Origin: Brachionus manjavacas
Taxonomy: Eukaryota; Rotifera; Eurotatoria; Ploima; Brachionidae
Reading direction: 5' to 3'
NCBI GenBank assembly: GCA_019054805.1
Contig: JAHQIY010000013.1
Coordinates: forward strand, 2,914,001-2,978,000
DNA length: 64,000 nt
Numbering within the stretch: position 1 is the first letter of the stretch; each line of letters starts with the position of its first letter. This document shows positions 32,170 through 43,097 of this stretch, piece after piece. The notes under the pieces are model-generated. The model worked only from the letters and a program-made list of their open reading frames with translations. It was not told the DNA's origin and searched no databases. Made by a program: the position numbers and the translations under genes.

Positions 32170-32600
32170 TTTTACAAATAGAAGAGGTAAAATGAGAATT
32201 ATCGAATGATTTAGCTGGTGGTTTGGTGACGATGACGAATTAAGAAGAGATCTCGAGTGCGCTATTGACTCTTTTGAATTTAGAGTTGCGTTCATATTGC
32301 AGTAGTTCTTATCGCAACAATATGTGCAAATCTTAAATAAAAAAATTAGAACAATATTTGGATCAATCTGTCAAAAAAACTAGATAAAAAATCAAAGATC
32401 TCTTTTCGGTTTTCAATTAAAAAAGTTATCTCAATGAAAAATAATTTAAGGTCCATAGAGATGTGGGATAAGAAAGCCCTCAAACAAGAGTTGATGAAGT
32501 GTCTGGCAGATCTAAAAGACTTAGTGAAAAAAGTTAAGTATCTTTTTTTGGATGTGCTTATGTTCATTTATAGAAACGCTTGGTCGGTGGTTCCAAGCTC
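32170..32600 (+). pseudogene. Unidentified coding-like pieces upstream of carboxypeptidase C
   Basis: Two plus-strand stretches look coding: FSWWFGDDDELRRDLECAID SFEFRVAF (about 32208-32307, ends at TAG) and, from about 32352 to TAG at 32609, ISFRFSIKKVISMKNNLRSI, EMWDKKALKQELMKCLADLK, DLVKKVKYLFLDVLMFIYRN. The second is helical and lysine-rich. I do not recognise either. They may be exons of a small gene, or remains of one, transcribed divergently from the peptidase. Confidence 0.3.
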
Positions 32601-32609
32601 TTCTAAATA

Positions 32610-33299
32610 GTTGCCGAGTTTGCAGCCTTTAAGTGGTTGAATAAGAGGCGCTGTTTATGATGAACGTTCCACAGTAACTTTGGTATTAGATTGCCAAGTC
32701 CGGATAAAAATGTGGGAAGGAAACTTATTATGAAAAAGTATAGTCTTCTTTCAAGATGACTATCATTTATAAAATCTAATTTTGCCTCAAAATTTACTTT
32801 TTTACGGCATTATGAAATGTCATCCTTAAATTTTGTTCTAATGGTCAACAAAATTATTTTGAAAATGTAACAAAGTCTAACAATTTGAGTTACATCTACT
32901 GCGAAAGGGTGCAAAAACTTTTGTAATTTGTTTTTATATTGAGTAAGAATATCATCTGCATAAAGCATGATTCCAATGATTGGATAATTATTTAAAGCTC
33001 TTTTAAAATTTTTAAAAATTATTAATGATTTTTTTTTGGATTAAAATCAAGAATCATATTTATTTTTTAGTTTTAAAATCAGAAAATTAGTTGACTTGAC
33101 TTAAGACTTGTGACTTAAAAACAACTCTGTTCCAATCTGTTGATTGCCAATTTTTGGTCCTCAATTAGTTCTACAAAATACTCGATGTAAATAGAGAACA
33201 GTTTTAGTGATAATTAGTCTCCTTGCTTTACTCCAACTGAAGTTTTAAAAATGCTGCTTTGTTTCACCTTGATCATTTTTCTAAACAAAGTTTGTAATA
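32610..33299 (-). mobile_element. Non-LTR reverse transcriptase fragment (GVKQGD and YADD)
   Basis: Sense minus. Translation gives VLQTLFRKMIKVKQSS, TSVGVKQGD, a stop, LSLKLFSIYIEYFVELIEDQ and, further on, IIGIMLYADDILTQYKNKLQ. The GVKQGD and YADD blocks are palm motifs of reverse transcriptase. Interrupted by stops; broken at 33300 by the palindromic MITE, with possible continuation beyond 34053. Confidence 0.8.
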
Positions 33300-34052
33300 C
33301 AGTGCTGCTACGATACCTTGAATTCACCATATTTTACGTAAATTATGGTAAATTCACGATATTTTACCATATTTACCGTAAAATATGGTATTCTAAAAAA
33401 GGTTAATCATCGTAAAATACCGATAATTACTGTAAAATTCAGTGAAAAAAAATATTTCCAAAATTTCTCGAAAAAAATTTTTTTTTTGAATTTTTGAAAA
33501 AGGAAAACAAAAAAAAATTTTTTGACAAAAATTGACGTAAATTTCGGTAAATTCTTGTAAAAAAAGGTAAAAAATGGAAAAAATTCAACAGAAAGGGTAA
33601 TTGGATTTTTTATTACTTCTTTCAATTTTTTTTCTAAACAAATTATGAAAATTAATATTTATTTGTCAATTATTTGTTTTCCCAAATCAGTATTTGAAAA
33701 TAAAAAATCCAATTTCCCTTTCTGTTGAATTTTTACCATTTTTTACCTTTTTTTACAAGAATTTACCGAAATTTACGTCAATTTTTGTCAAAAAAATTTT
33801 TTTTGTTTTCCTTTTTCAAAAATTCAAAAAAAAATTTAATTTCATGAGAATCGGTTTTTTTCGAAAAATTTTGGAAAATTTTTTTTCACTGAATTTTACA
33901 GTAATTATAGGTATTTTACGATAATTATCGTTATTTTACGAAAAATACCCTTTTTTAGATTACCATATTTTACGGTAAATATGGTAAAATATCGTGAATT
34001 TACCATAATTTTATGTAAAATATGGTGAATTCAAGGTATCGTAGCAGCACTG
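33300..34052. mobile_element. Palindromic mariner-type MITE with TA target site
   Basis: The two halves are near-perfect inverted copies over about 360 bp each. Ends read CAGTGCTGCTACGATACC, flanked by TA on both sides (33298-33299 and 34053-34054), as expected for Tc1/mariner insertion. The sequence is full of TTTACGGTAAA-type words. Two mirror-image open frames (33407-33625 minus, 33694-33924 plus) encode almost the same Phe/Lys-rich peptide and are artefacts of the palindrome. It is inserted in the reverse transcriptase fragment. Confidence 0.9.
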
Positions 34053-34249
34053 TATAAGCTAAAAAATTGTCATAATATTAACCCAATTTTGTAATACCTT
34101 ATATTTGTTTCACTTTCTTTTAATATATGAACAATAGCTAAAGGAGTTTCATTACTCAAAGTCTATTTAAATAATAATTAAACAATAAAAAAAAAAATAA
34201 TCTTAATGGGCTCAGTTTTTCATTTTCATCCTTATGTATATTAACACTC

Positions 34250-34850
34250 AAAACAATCCTGTTAGTCAAATGTTTAAGCTAAAATCTAATTGTCACATGT
34301 CTGGTATACTAAAAGTTCTTAGACTCTTAAAGATTGAACAACTTTATCTTTTTTCTAAGATGTCCTTTATCAGTTCAGTTGGATTTAACCACTAATCTTC
34401 ACAAATATTTAAATACTTATGTAATAACATTTCAATGAACAAAATTTGTTCTGCCCTCTCCTTTGGTAATGATCTCAAGCGTTTGATGCAGTTCACTAAT
34501 AAAAACCTCGATACAATACTAAATAGTATTGGTCAGCTTAAATTGGATCTTAAGCGTCATTTTTACTTACGTGACGGAATCTCGGACTCTATTGAGCTTT
34601 GTTTGAATAACTTAAGATTCAAATATTTTCAAATACTTCTAAATGAATTAATAAAACCAAATTAAGTCAGTTCACTCCTTCTGGTCCAGGGGGGTTTCCA
34701 TAAATAACTATACATCTTCTTCTATTTTTTTTTCTTTTTTTTTAATTTTACATTTTATTTTTTTTATGCAAAACTAATTTTATTTTTACTTTACTTCTCC
34801 TGATGGAGGTTAATTTGAATTAAATAAATAAAAAAATATATTGAGTTTTT
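34250..34850 (+). mobile_element. 3' end of another non-LTR retrotransposon
   Basis: Pieces on plus read SNCHMSGILKVLRLLKIEQL, YLFSKMSFISSV and then the open frame 34435-34665 (LSFGNDLKRLMQFTNKNLD, FYLRDGISDSIELCLNNLRF). They look like the C-terminal region past the RT domain. A non-coding tail ends in GATGGAGGTTAATTTGAATT and AAATAAATAAA near 34825. Assignment rests on resemblance of this arrangement, not on a catalytic motif. Confidence 0.5.
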
Positions 34851-35454
34851 TTGCTTTGCTTCTTTTAAGTGCCATTAACTGTTGGAGAGTACGTGTATTA
34901 TATTATATAAACTGTGAAATACCAGAATCAGAATTGTGGACATTGAAGTGATTTTTTAAACAAATATTGGGATTGAAAAAGCTATATAATACAGAGTTGT
35001 TTATAAATTCAAGTAAATGACTTAAATTTTTTTTCAAGTCAAGTTAGTGATTTTTTTTTGTAGACGGGCTTTAAATTTTTCATTTATTTTATCGAACTCC
35101 ATTTTAACTAAATTTTAGTTGAAAAAATAAAAAGAAAAAATTCAAACAAAAGTTTGTTAAAAAAAAAACTTTGACTTAAATTTTTGTGACTTAAAAACAA
35201 GTCTGGTTTATCATATATTTTCTTAAAGTCCTTGAAAATCTCAATCAAATAGCAATAAAAATTCTTTTAGCAGGGAACTAAAAACAATTGATAAAAAGTA
35301 AAAAAATTTTCTCTTGGGGTATCAAGTCACAATAACGCATTCGAATCAACAAATAAAATTGTTAAAACAGAGGGAACCTTGCGTTAGAGAATGGTGTTTG
35401 GCAATTCTTGCCAAATTTAAAAATCAAAATAGTCGATCAATTTTCTAGATTTAT
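34851..35454. other. AT-rich spacer
   Basis: No gene or repeat recognised. Confidence 0.5.
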
Positions 35455-36905
35455 TTATTTTTTATTTATTTATTTGTTTTCTGTACCGAGCTAGGGCTCC
35501 TTCAGAATAAATTTAAAAAAAATCAAAATCAAAATCAAAAATAAATTTAAGTTAATAAAATGAGATAAAAAAAAATCAAAATAAAGTAAATAAGCTAAAA
35601 TAAATTGAAAGTTAAGAAGACATGTATTGAGTTGATTGTGACACATGTTTACATAGTTGAAGCTTCAGAAAAAAAGAGGAAATAGTAAGGTAGCAATTAC
35701 ACAATGGAGTTGGGCATTCAATATATCTCGATTCGAGACCTTCTTTGTATTCTTCCAACAGTCTGACAAACAATGGAATAGAATGACTCAAGAGTCCTGT
35801 CCCAACATATTTCTCACTCAACTCAAAAAGCCGATTTGAGACTGTTAGTATTTAAGTTTTAATAAGAGCCTCATGATGTACGATGTTGGAGGGAGTATAA
35901 TATTTTAACTTAAGCATAGACTGACTGCTGTATTCTGCTGTATGCTTGTAGTTTTTTGATTTTATTTTCTGAAAAATGAATTCAAGCAAGGAAAAGAATA
36001 GTCTAAAATTGATCCGACTAAAGATTTATATAAATTTCCTAATGTGTTTTGAGTGAGACCCCATTTTTTATTTGAAAATACAGTAGAAGCTCTCAAAATG
36101 AACATCCTCAAATGTGAACAGCCCTATAAGTGAACACAAATTTCTTGCGACCGACCAAAATGAATCTTTTTACATGGCATAAAATCCCTCAAATGTGAAC
36201 GTTCGGTATGTGAACATGAAAAATTTAGAAAAAAGTGAACAAAAAACTCGAAAAAAAAATTTATTTACAGCTAAATTCAAAAATTTTTTTTAATATCTTC
36301 GTAATATACATGACTTTTAAATTTATAATATATATTTTATTTAATTTTTAAAATAATCTTCGATTATCGATTGTGTTTGGTTGGAAAAAAATAATTTTTA
36401 CATTTGATATTTTTATATATCAAATGTAAAAATTTTTCCTCCGTGGTTAGTTTATTATAGTTATTCAACTTGGATGCTGACATTTTTCTAATTAGAGATT
36501 AATTTGGAGATTCAAATTTTTGCATTAATTTTATCATCATTCAACTGATAATTAAATGAATACATGGTCTTATTTTTATTTTTATTTTTGTTTTACACAA
36601 AAATTAACTTAACATTTATTAATTTCACAAAAGTGAACAGTTCACTTTTGAGAGAGCATCCTCAAATGTAAACAGCCCTATGAATGAACAAAAATCCCTT
36701 GCGACGGCGAGTGTTCACTTTTGAGGGATTCTACTGTATCTTAATAATATTTAGCCTTTTGTTGCAGCGTTCTTTAATTTCGTCAACCATTATATTAAAA
36801 TTTAACTTAGAATCAAATTTAATACCAAGAAACTTGATTTCTTTTTGACTCACTATTCTGTTTCCATAAATTTTTAAGTTTAAATTATCACTCTTTTTTT
36901 TGATT
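35455..36905 (-). mobile_element. Family 1 non-LTR retrotransposon, 3' half, split by a MITE
   Basis: Sense minus. Upstream of the MITE: NLKIYGNRIVSQKEIKFLGI, KFDSKLNFNIMVDEIKERCN, KRLNIIKI. After it: WGLTQNTLGN, then NRLFELSEKYVGTG, SHSIPLFVRLLEEYKEGLES, RYIECPTPLCNCYL. This is the C-terminal region of a non-LTR reverse transcriptase. An AT-rich 3' UTR of about 100 bp follows, ending CTGAAGGAGCCCTAGCTCGG and TACAG plus an AAATA-rich tail near 35460-35480. The same end occurs at eight other places. 5'-truncated; frameshifted. Confidence 0.85.
36081..36736. mobile_element. pogo-type MITE inserted in family 1 element
   Basis: Ends CAGTAGAAGCTCTCAAAATG and (inverted) CAGTAGAATCCCTCAAAAGT are flanked by TA on both sides (36079-36080, 36737-36738). 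Inner blocks CCTCAAATGTGAACAGCCCT and TTGCGACC/TTGCGACG recur in both arms. Removing it restores contact between two parts of the interrupted reverse transcriptase, so it is younger than its host. No transposase encoded. Confidence 0.9.
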
Positions 36906-37045
36906 TATTTTTATTTTTTATTTATTTTGTTAACTGTACCGAGCTTAAGCTCCTTCAGAATAAAACCAAAAAATCAAAAAAAAAATTAAATAAAATAAAA
37001 AAAGAAAAAATCAAAAAATAAATTTAAAAATAAAGTAAATTAGAA
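36906..37045 (-). mobile_element. Family 1 3' tail, short copy
   Basis: CTGAAGGAGCTTAAGCTCGG (minus), followed by TACAGTTAACAAAATAAATA, with about 90 bp of AT-rich 3' UTR upstream. The hairpin stem is a perfect palindrome here. Lies immediately 5' of the larger copy at 35455, in the same orientation. Confidence 0.8.
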
Positions 37046-37269
37046 ATGATTTAGAAATCCTAATCATTTAAATTATAAAAAATTTACACATTAAAAACTC
37101 GAAGGATTCTCAATTGCTAGTTAGTGGAATATTCTAGAAACAAAAGTTGTTGAGCTTAATTATCTGGATTCTTTGTTTTACTTCGAAAATCGAATTTGAT
37201 AAATTTAGAAAACAACAGAAAAGTAAATTTGAGGAAAAAAGGAAAAGACCAAAAAATTAATAGATTACT

Positions 37270-37375
37270 TAGACTTATTTATGCTTTTTTTTATTTCATC
37301 TTATTTTATTTTATTTTTTTATTGTATTTTTTCTGAAGGAGCATTACATCGGTACAGATTTACAAATAAATAAAT
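37270..37375 (+). mobile_element. Family 1 3' tail, plus orientation
   Basis: CTGAAGGAGCATTACATCGG and TACAGATTTACAAATAAATA at about 37339-37375, preceded by a TTTTATTT-rich 3' UTR. The stem is partly mismatched. Confidence 0.75.
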
Positions 37376-38020
37376 TTCCTTTCAAAATAAAATTACCAAA
37401 AGACTTGTCAATCTATTTTGCCAAAAAATGGGTAAAAAAGATGTGTTCAGCCCGCTAAAAGTAATTAGCAATATTTAACATATTATCTTAACCAGCACAT
37501 CGAGTTCTATAGGAATATGCTTTAAAAAATATGGATTTAAACGCTGAGCTATTTTTCAAGTCAAAATTCTGCTCCGTTAACTTTTTTTAATTTAAATCTT
37601 GTTTATTTTGATACCATGAACATATGGTTGTAAAAGGGTCTAGGGGTCAAATATGTAAGGAAAAGTAATTCTCTTATTTACAAACCGTGAAGATTTATGA
37701 AGCATGCGCCTTTAAATTTTAACTATTTAAATAAATCTTCGAAGAATTTTACAAGTTTTTTTTTAATTCATGATCACTTAAATTTTTTACCTTTTCTTTT
37801 TACATGCCTTTAGATTTCAAAAATAAAAAAATTATTATTTTTTTTTTGACTTTTGCACATGTATGAACCCATATTAAAATTGGATAGATAAAATTTTTTA
37901 GGAGAAAAAAAATTTACAATTATTTCCGAAAGAGTCGGGACCCCCACTCTTGTAGAAAAAAATTTTGTTTTATTCTTTAATTTGAAAAAAAAATGAAAGT
38001 AAAATTTTTTTTTGATTTAC
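37376..38020. other. Spacer or intron downstream of the Ly6-like exon
   Basis: AT-rich. The second exon of the gene at 38021-38305 should lie here or farther left, but no frame with the expected terminal CC..CN cysteine pattern was found. Confidence 0.4.
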
Positions 38021-38305
38021 CTTATGCTGAATTCCTTGGAATTGTTGTGAGAGCCGACAGCCGATAAGCTCGGCGCTGCACTGCGCGACGCATTTTTTCT
38101 CCACACTTAAACTTTGCAGTTGATCAGGCAAGAAAGTGTGAGTGGTCATGCAGACGGCGTTGTGGATTCTGCATGGTTGGTCGATGGCCTTGCGGTTGCA
38201 CGCCTCGTTTGAGCTGGAGATGCACGCAAAACACGTCAAGTTGGAACTGGCCGACTCGAGGGGATGAAATGCGGCCAGCAGCGCCACAAATTGTAGCCAC
38301 AGCAT
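38021..38305 (-). CDS. First exon of a secreted Ly6/uPAR-like cysteine-rich protein
   Basis: 95 codons from ATG to a good donor (CATAAG|GTAAAT at 38021/38020). Signal peptide MLWLQFVALLAAFHPLESA, then LTCFACISSSNEACNRKA, PCRIHNAVCMTTHTF, VEKKCVAQCSAELIGC: ten Cys in the mature part, opening with the LxCxxC motif and spacing of the three-finger Ly6/uPAR fold. Such proteins are secreted or GPI-anchored receptors and modulators. The C-terminal exon, which should carry the last cysteines, was not located. GC-rich relative to surroundings, with codon use like the real genes here. The gene may be intact with a distant exon or may have lost its end to transposon insertion. Confidence 0.7.
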
Positions 38306-38765
38306 TTCTAAAGGAAAAAATTTAAATTTGCTCTCCTAAGAATATTGACTTTAATAAAAAAGCGATTAGTTCCATTCATCAAATAAATGTGCTCTCAATT
38401 TGAATATTTATTTAGCATAGAAACAAAAAAGCCAATTTGAATTTCACTTGATCGCAAATATCATATGAATATAATTAGCTTATTTCTGGATCATTTGAGT
38501 GTTTAGAGTTAGGCTTGATTTGGGATTCGAATGACATTTTCCTATTTGACATTCTTTCGAATAAGCTGAGCACAAATCAAACATACTTGGGCTTGTTTTG
38601 CTATTTGACGTGACATTGATTCGGCCCGAAATTAAAAAACACCGAAACGTCTACGTACGTACTCTAAGCGAGTTGTTTGATTAGGCAAACTGAGAAAATA
38701 TTGACTTGCAAAAATATGCTTGAACTCAATGACAAAACTAATCAAATTTGTTTGAGAATGTAAGA
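38306..38765. other. Upstream region of the Ly6-like gene
   Basis: Somewhat less AT-rich, no ORF. Position suggests it holds the promoter; no motif is assigned. Confidence 0.4.
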
Positions 38766-38941
38766 AGAATAACAAACCTTGATATATAAATAGCAATTAA
38801 GCCAATTCAATTAGATGCCTATTTGTTCTAATTGAATGAATCAATTAGTCTTAAAACAATGCTAGTCACGATTTAAGTTATTCAAGCATTTTTATGATGT
38901 TTGTAGCCAGATAATTAAAAATTAACTTTTTAATAAAAAAA
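38766..38941. repeat. 176-bp direct repeat, copy 1
   Basis: AGAATAACAAACCTTGATAT through TTAATAAAAAAAT matches 40121-40297 almost base for base (differences such as CTAGTCACG/CTTGTGACG). The DNA between the copies is made of retrotransposon ends. Confidence 0.92.
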
Positions 38942-38994
38942 TCTTTCCTTTCCGAAAGAATCAGATCAGTAAGCTAAAAATTTGACTAGTCCAA

Positions 38995-39125
38995 TAGTTC
39001 CATACAGATTAAAGTGCGTAATTTCAATTGCTGGACAGAAACAAAATTGCTTTTTTGTAATGGTGAAGGTCACAACATCGCGAGATGTCATGTTAAGAAA
39101 CAAGCCTGCACAAACTGCAATCAAA
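38995..39125 (+). pseudogene. CCHC zinc-knuckle fragment
   Basis: With one frame change the plus strand reads NCFFCNGEGHNIARC then KKQACTNCNQ, a C-x2-C-x4-H-x4-C knuckle followed by a CxxC, as in gag or ORF1 proteins. Cut off by the family 1 tail that follows. Confidence 0.5.
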
Positions 39126-39129
39126 AAAA

Positions 39130-39300
39130 GAATTTATTTTATTTATTTATTTGTTAACTGTACCGATCTTAAGCTCCTTCAGAATAAAACCAAAAAATCA
39201 AAAAAAAAATCAATTAAAATAAATATAGATTTAAATAAAATCAAAAAAAAATTTAAAAATAAAGTAAATAAAGTAAAATAGAGTAAGAAGACACGAAATT
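39130..39300 (-). mobile_element. Family 1 3' tail copy
   Basis: CTGAAGGAGCTTAAGATCGG (minus; one stem mismatch), followed by TACAGTTAACAAATAAATAA, with AT-rich 3' UTR up to about 39290. Confidence 0.8.
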
Positions 39301-39314
39301 ATGCTTTTGTAATT

Positions 39315-39790
39315 ATATTTTATTTATTTTTATTAAAATAATAGTTAGGGGAGGACCCCGGGCAGTTTGGAATGGTAATTAAACTCCCTTTCAGCCCCGT
39401 GTTAGTAGTTTTGATAATTGAGAAAAAAGTGAACAAAATTTTGAAAATGATACAAGACAGAAAGTTTTTTTTTTTTTTTTGATCACTTGAGAGACACAAA
39501 TTTTTGAATAGAGCATAATTAATTTTGAATAAATTTAAAATTAGAATAAGAATAATAAGAATTAAGAAAATTTTTTTTTTTTTTTTTTTAGGAGTTGTGT
39601 TCGATGTTGATTTGACGATCCAGGTTCCAGGTAACATGTCTGAACTTTTATAATTATACAATAGGGGATTTAAGTTTTGTAATGTTAATTTTAAATTTTG
39701 ATAATTATTATTCATTGTGTTCTTTTTTTTTTTTCTTAAACCGAATCAAACTGATTTAGACCGGACTAGGAGTTAGCATGAACAGTCCAA
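39315..39790 (-). mobile_element. Family 3 retrotransposon 3' end
   Basis: The tail GGCTGAAAGGGAGTTTAATT, ACCATTCCAAACTGCCC and GGGGTCCTCCCC, then AAT-rich DNA (minus, about 39400 to 39320), is shared with 49875-49950. An open frame on minus (39320-39715) is mostly low-complexity. No RT motif remains. Confidence 0.6.
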
Positions 39791-39904
39791 CAGTGGTGGA
39801 GATTTTCTTCTTGGTAAAGACCTTATTATTTTTTTTTTTCGGTAATTTTGTGATTATTTTTTGTAACAATTTAACATTTAAATCAAGTAGGCTAGATAAA
39901 ATGA

Positions 39905-40080
39905 GATTAAAATTTATTTATTTATTATTTAATTTATTTGTTTTCTGTACCGAGCTAAAGCTCCTTCAGAATAAGTTAAAAATAAAATAAAATAAAAATA
40001 AAATTAAAGTTAATAAAATTAGATAAAAAAAGAATCAAAATAGAGTAAATAAGGTAAAAAAATGAAAGTTGAAAAGAGGG
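39905..40080 (-). mobile_element. Family 1 3' tail copy
   Basis: CTGAAGGAGCTTTAGCTCGG (minus) and TACAGAAAACAAATAAATTA near 39924-39970; perfect 5-bp stem. AT-rich 3' UTR continues to about 40080. Confidence 0.8.
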
Positions 40081-40120
40081 GATATTATTATATATATAAT
40101 TTTAAAAAAAAGTTAAAAAA

Positions 40121-40297
40121 AGAATAACCAACCTTGATATATAAATAGCAATTAAGCCAATTCAATTAGATGCCTATTTGTTCTAATTGAATGAATCAAT
40201 TAGTCTTAAAACAATGCTTGTGACGATTTAAGTTATTCAAGCATTTTTATGATGATTGTAGCCAGATAACTAAAAATTAACTCTTTAATAAAAAAAT
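40121..40297. repeat. 176-bp direct repeat, copy 2
   Basis: The partner of 38766-38941. Confidence 0.92.
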
Positions 40298-40424
40298 ATT
40301 TGTTTTTTTTTTTTGAAAAAATATAAAATAAAAAATTAAATTTGTTTAATTAAATACTGAAGATTTTGCCTTGACTGATGAAGACACTGCAAATCGTCAA
40401 TTCTTAGTTAAGAATTTTTTTTTG

Positions 40425-40915
40425 TTTTCTTAACCGAGCTAGAGCTCCTTCAGAATTAATTATAAAAAAAAAATAAAAATAAAGTAATTAAGCTATAATA
40501 AAATTTACAAAAGGTTAAAAAGACATAAATTGAGTTATTTGTGGCACATGTTTACATGGTTGAAGCTTCAGAAAAAAAGAGAAAATAGTAAGGTAGCAAT
40601 TACACAATGGAGTTGGGCATTCAATATATCTCGATTCGAGACCTTCTTTGTATTCTTCCAACAGTCTGACAAACAATGGAATAGAATGACTCAAGAGTCC
40701 TGTCCCAACATATTTCTCACTCAACTCAAAAAGCCGATTCGAGACTGTTATTAATTTAATTTTTGTTTGACAATATCTTAAAAATATTTAGTCTTTTATT
40801 GCAGTGTTCATTGATTTCATCTACCAGTTTATTAAAATTCAACTTAGAATCAAATTTTATACCAAGAACTTGATTTCATTTTAATTCACTATTTTGTTTT
40901 TAAACAATAAAAATC
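40425..40915 (-). mobile_element. Family 1 retrotransposon 3' part, second long copy
   Basis: Minus-strand frame 40515-40724 gives SEKYVGTGLLSHSIPLFVRL, LEEYKEGLESRYIECPTPL, nearly the same as the copy at 35612-35821. Upstream (40740-40915) are remains of the RT region (KLNFNKLVDEI, EHCNKRLNIF) with an internal deletion. Tail: CTGAAGGAGCTCTAGCTCGG at about 40436-40455. Confidence 0.85.
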
Positions 40916-41579
40916 TACACTTAAACTAAAAATACAAATATAAATTTGGCATTAAAATCATTTTGCAGCAATTTACACTAGACCAAAATAAATGAATTTC
41001 AATTCATTCATTCATGAAATATAAATTATTTTTTAAATGAGTTTAAAAAGAGTTTTTTGTTAAAAAAATTTGTTGTTTAAATAAAATTTAATTTTAAAAT
41101 TTTTTTTATAAAGCATGTATTCTTGAAGTCTTAGAAAAAAAAAGTTTTTAATTTATAACAATTTTTTTTTTTTTTTTTTTTAACTATTATTCTTTTTTTA
41201 TTTATTATTTTCAATTCCTCGTTCGGATTTCAACTGGTTTTATTTTTAATAAACCATTTTAAGGACTAAATTTAGGGTTCTCAAAAATGGCTAAATGACT
41301 AATTTTTAGTTCTTCATGTTTTGAATATAATATTTTAAAGTTAAGTTTCAGTTAAAATTAACTAAAACATTTTTCAGTTTATAAAAAATTCATTAAATAA
41401 AGAAAAAGAAAAGCGAATGAATCACAACCAAGGAAGTTTATAATAATAATGATAATGACAAAAAATAATGACAAAAAACCGTATAGGTGAATCAATCAAA
41501 ATATGCAATGATAAACAAAAATGATCAAAATGGAAAAACACTTCTCAATCTCCTTATAAAGACATTCTAAAAATTACAT
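40916..41579. other. AT-rich spacer
   Basis: No gene. Simple repeats TAATAATAATGATAATGACA near 41440. Confidence 0.5.
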
Positions 41580-43085
41580 AGACGGAGAATAGGAGACTAC
41601 GAGGTCTTCTATTCTGGAGTTAAAGAGTCAGAGGAGGCATACGGGAGGTTCTAGTTGCAGTGCGACCGCGCCACATAAGGGCTTTGACAGCATGGGGCGC
41701 AGTGAATGAGCGGATTATCTGAGTCAAATTTAGCTCGCGGAATGTTGCAACAACGTTTGTAAGTTGCTACGCACCAACAGAAGAGGCAACATAAGAGCAT
41801 AAGGAGAGCTTTTATGGACAGCTGCAAGCCGTTTTACACAGAGACATGGTGTTCCTGATTGGTGATTTTAACGCCAGGGTAGGCAATGATTATGAGGTAT
41901 GGGGGGCGTCAGTGGAAAGCATGGACTGCGGAACGAGGAGATGAACAGCAATGGTGAAAGGCTGTTGGAACTGTGTATGGTCAACAACTTGAGCGTTTGC
42001 AGTACCTTTTACCAGCACAAAGACATTCACAAGATTACTCTTGTGAATTTCAATTCTCAGAAAGCCAAAAGCCAGATCGACCACATAGTGGTTAACCGGA
42101 GATGGCTGTCAGCTATTCAGGACACCAGGGTCTGGGCTGGAGCAGACTTCGGAACCACGGATCATTACTTGCTGGCAGCGACGTGCAGGCTAAGACTTAA
42201 AAGCTCGCGAAAGGTTAGCCCATTCGCATGTCTGGACGTGGAGCAACTAAGTCATAGCCTCAATAAAAGGCGAGTTCCAGATAGAGCTTAAATACAAATT
42301 CAGTGTTTTGAGCGACGAATGTGAAGATCTCGAGCAGAGCTGGGCTCGTTTGAGGACGGCCATAAGTGAGGTAGGTCAAAAAGTATGTGGACGAGAGAAG
42401 AAGCATTGCAATGAATGGATGAACGATGAAGCTCTGAAAGCTATCAATGAAAATGCCGAAGTCTTTAGAATGGTAAGAAGTGCCGTTACCAGAAGGCAAA
42501 AGGAAGCCACAATAAACCGGTACCACGAACTAAACAAGCTTTGCACAAGACTAGTCAGGAAAGCTAAGACATTGAAGGGTATGGACGGAAATGGTTTGAA
42601 AGTAGATTTCGTGATGTCGGATCGAAGAAAAACGCGGGGCACTCAGGTCAGCGGTACACTTCGTGTTAACGCGCTTTTGTATGCCGATGATCTAGTGCTT
42701 ATCTGTGAGAGCATGGAGATACTCACAGAATGTGTTAGGAAGCTTGAGGCTAAGACTCGGCAGTGGGGACTGATGATAAATGCTAGGAAGACCAAGTGGA
42801 TGACGGCTAACTGTGATGCTGGGGATGAAAGACTCGAGATCGGTGGAGACCCGTTAGAAAGAGTCGACAAGTTTGTACATCTGGGAAGCATGGTGTCAAG
42901 CAAGAGGAGACGCGAAGGAGGATAAGTCTCGGAGCCTTCAAATTCCATCAACTTAGGAAGGCAGTGTGGGACTAGACGGCGCTTAGTACCAGAACCAAAG
43001 CCAGGGTGTCTACAATCCTCTATGGAGCTGAGACATGGACTTGCAATGATGATGATTATTCAAAACTCAACCGTTTTCACCTCAG
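41580..43085 (+). mobile_element. RTE/craniofacial-type non-LTR retrotransposon, decayed
   Basis: Endonuclease part in shifting frames: VSCYAPTEEAT, VFLIGDFNARVG, NNLSVCSTFYQHKDIHKITL, SQIDHIVVNRRWLSAIQDTR, FGTTDHYLL, matching the apurinic-endonuclease-like domain annotated in many animals as craniofacial development protein 2-like. After a deletion of most of the RT (near 42585), the palm returns: VNALLYADDLVLICESME, GLMINARKTKWM, then HLGSMVSS, LSTRTKARV, TILYGAETW. GC content is much higher than in the surroundings. 5' part and much of RT missing; several frameshifts. Confidence 0.9.
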
Positions 43086-43097
43086 GAGATAAAATAA

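Noticed and set aside
33407-33924. Two opposite frames coding for nearly the same protein
   Set aside because: They are mirror halves of a palindromic MITE, not genes.
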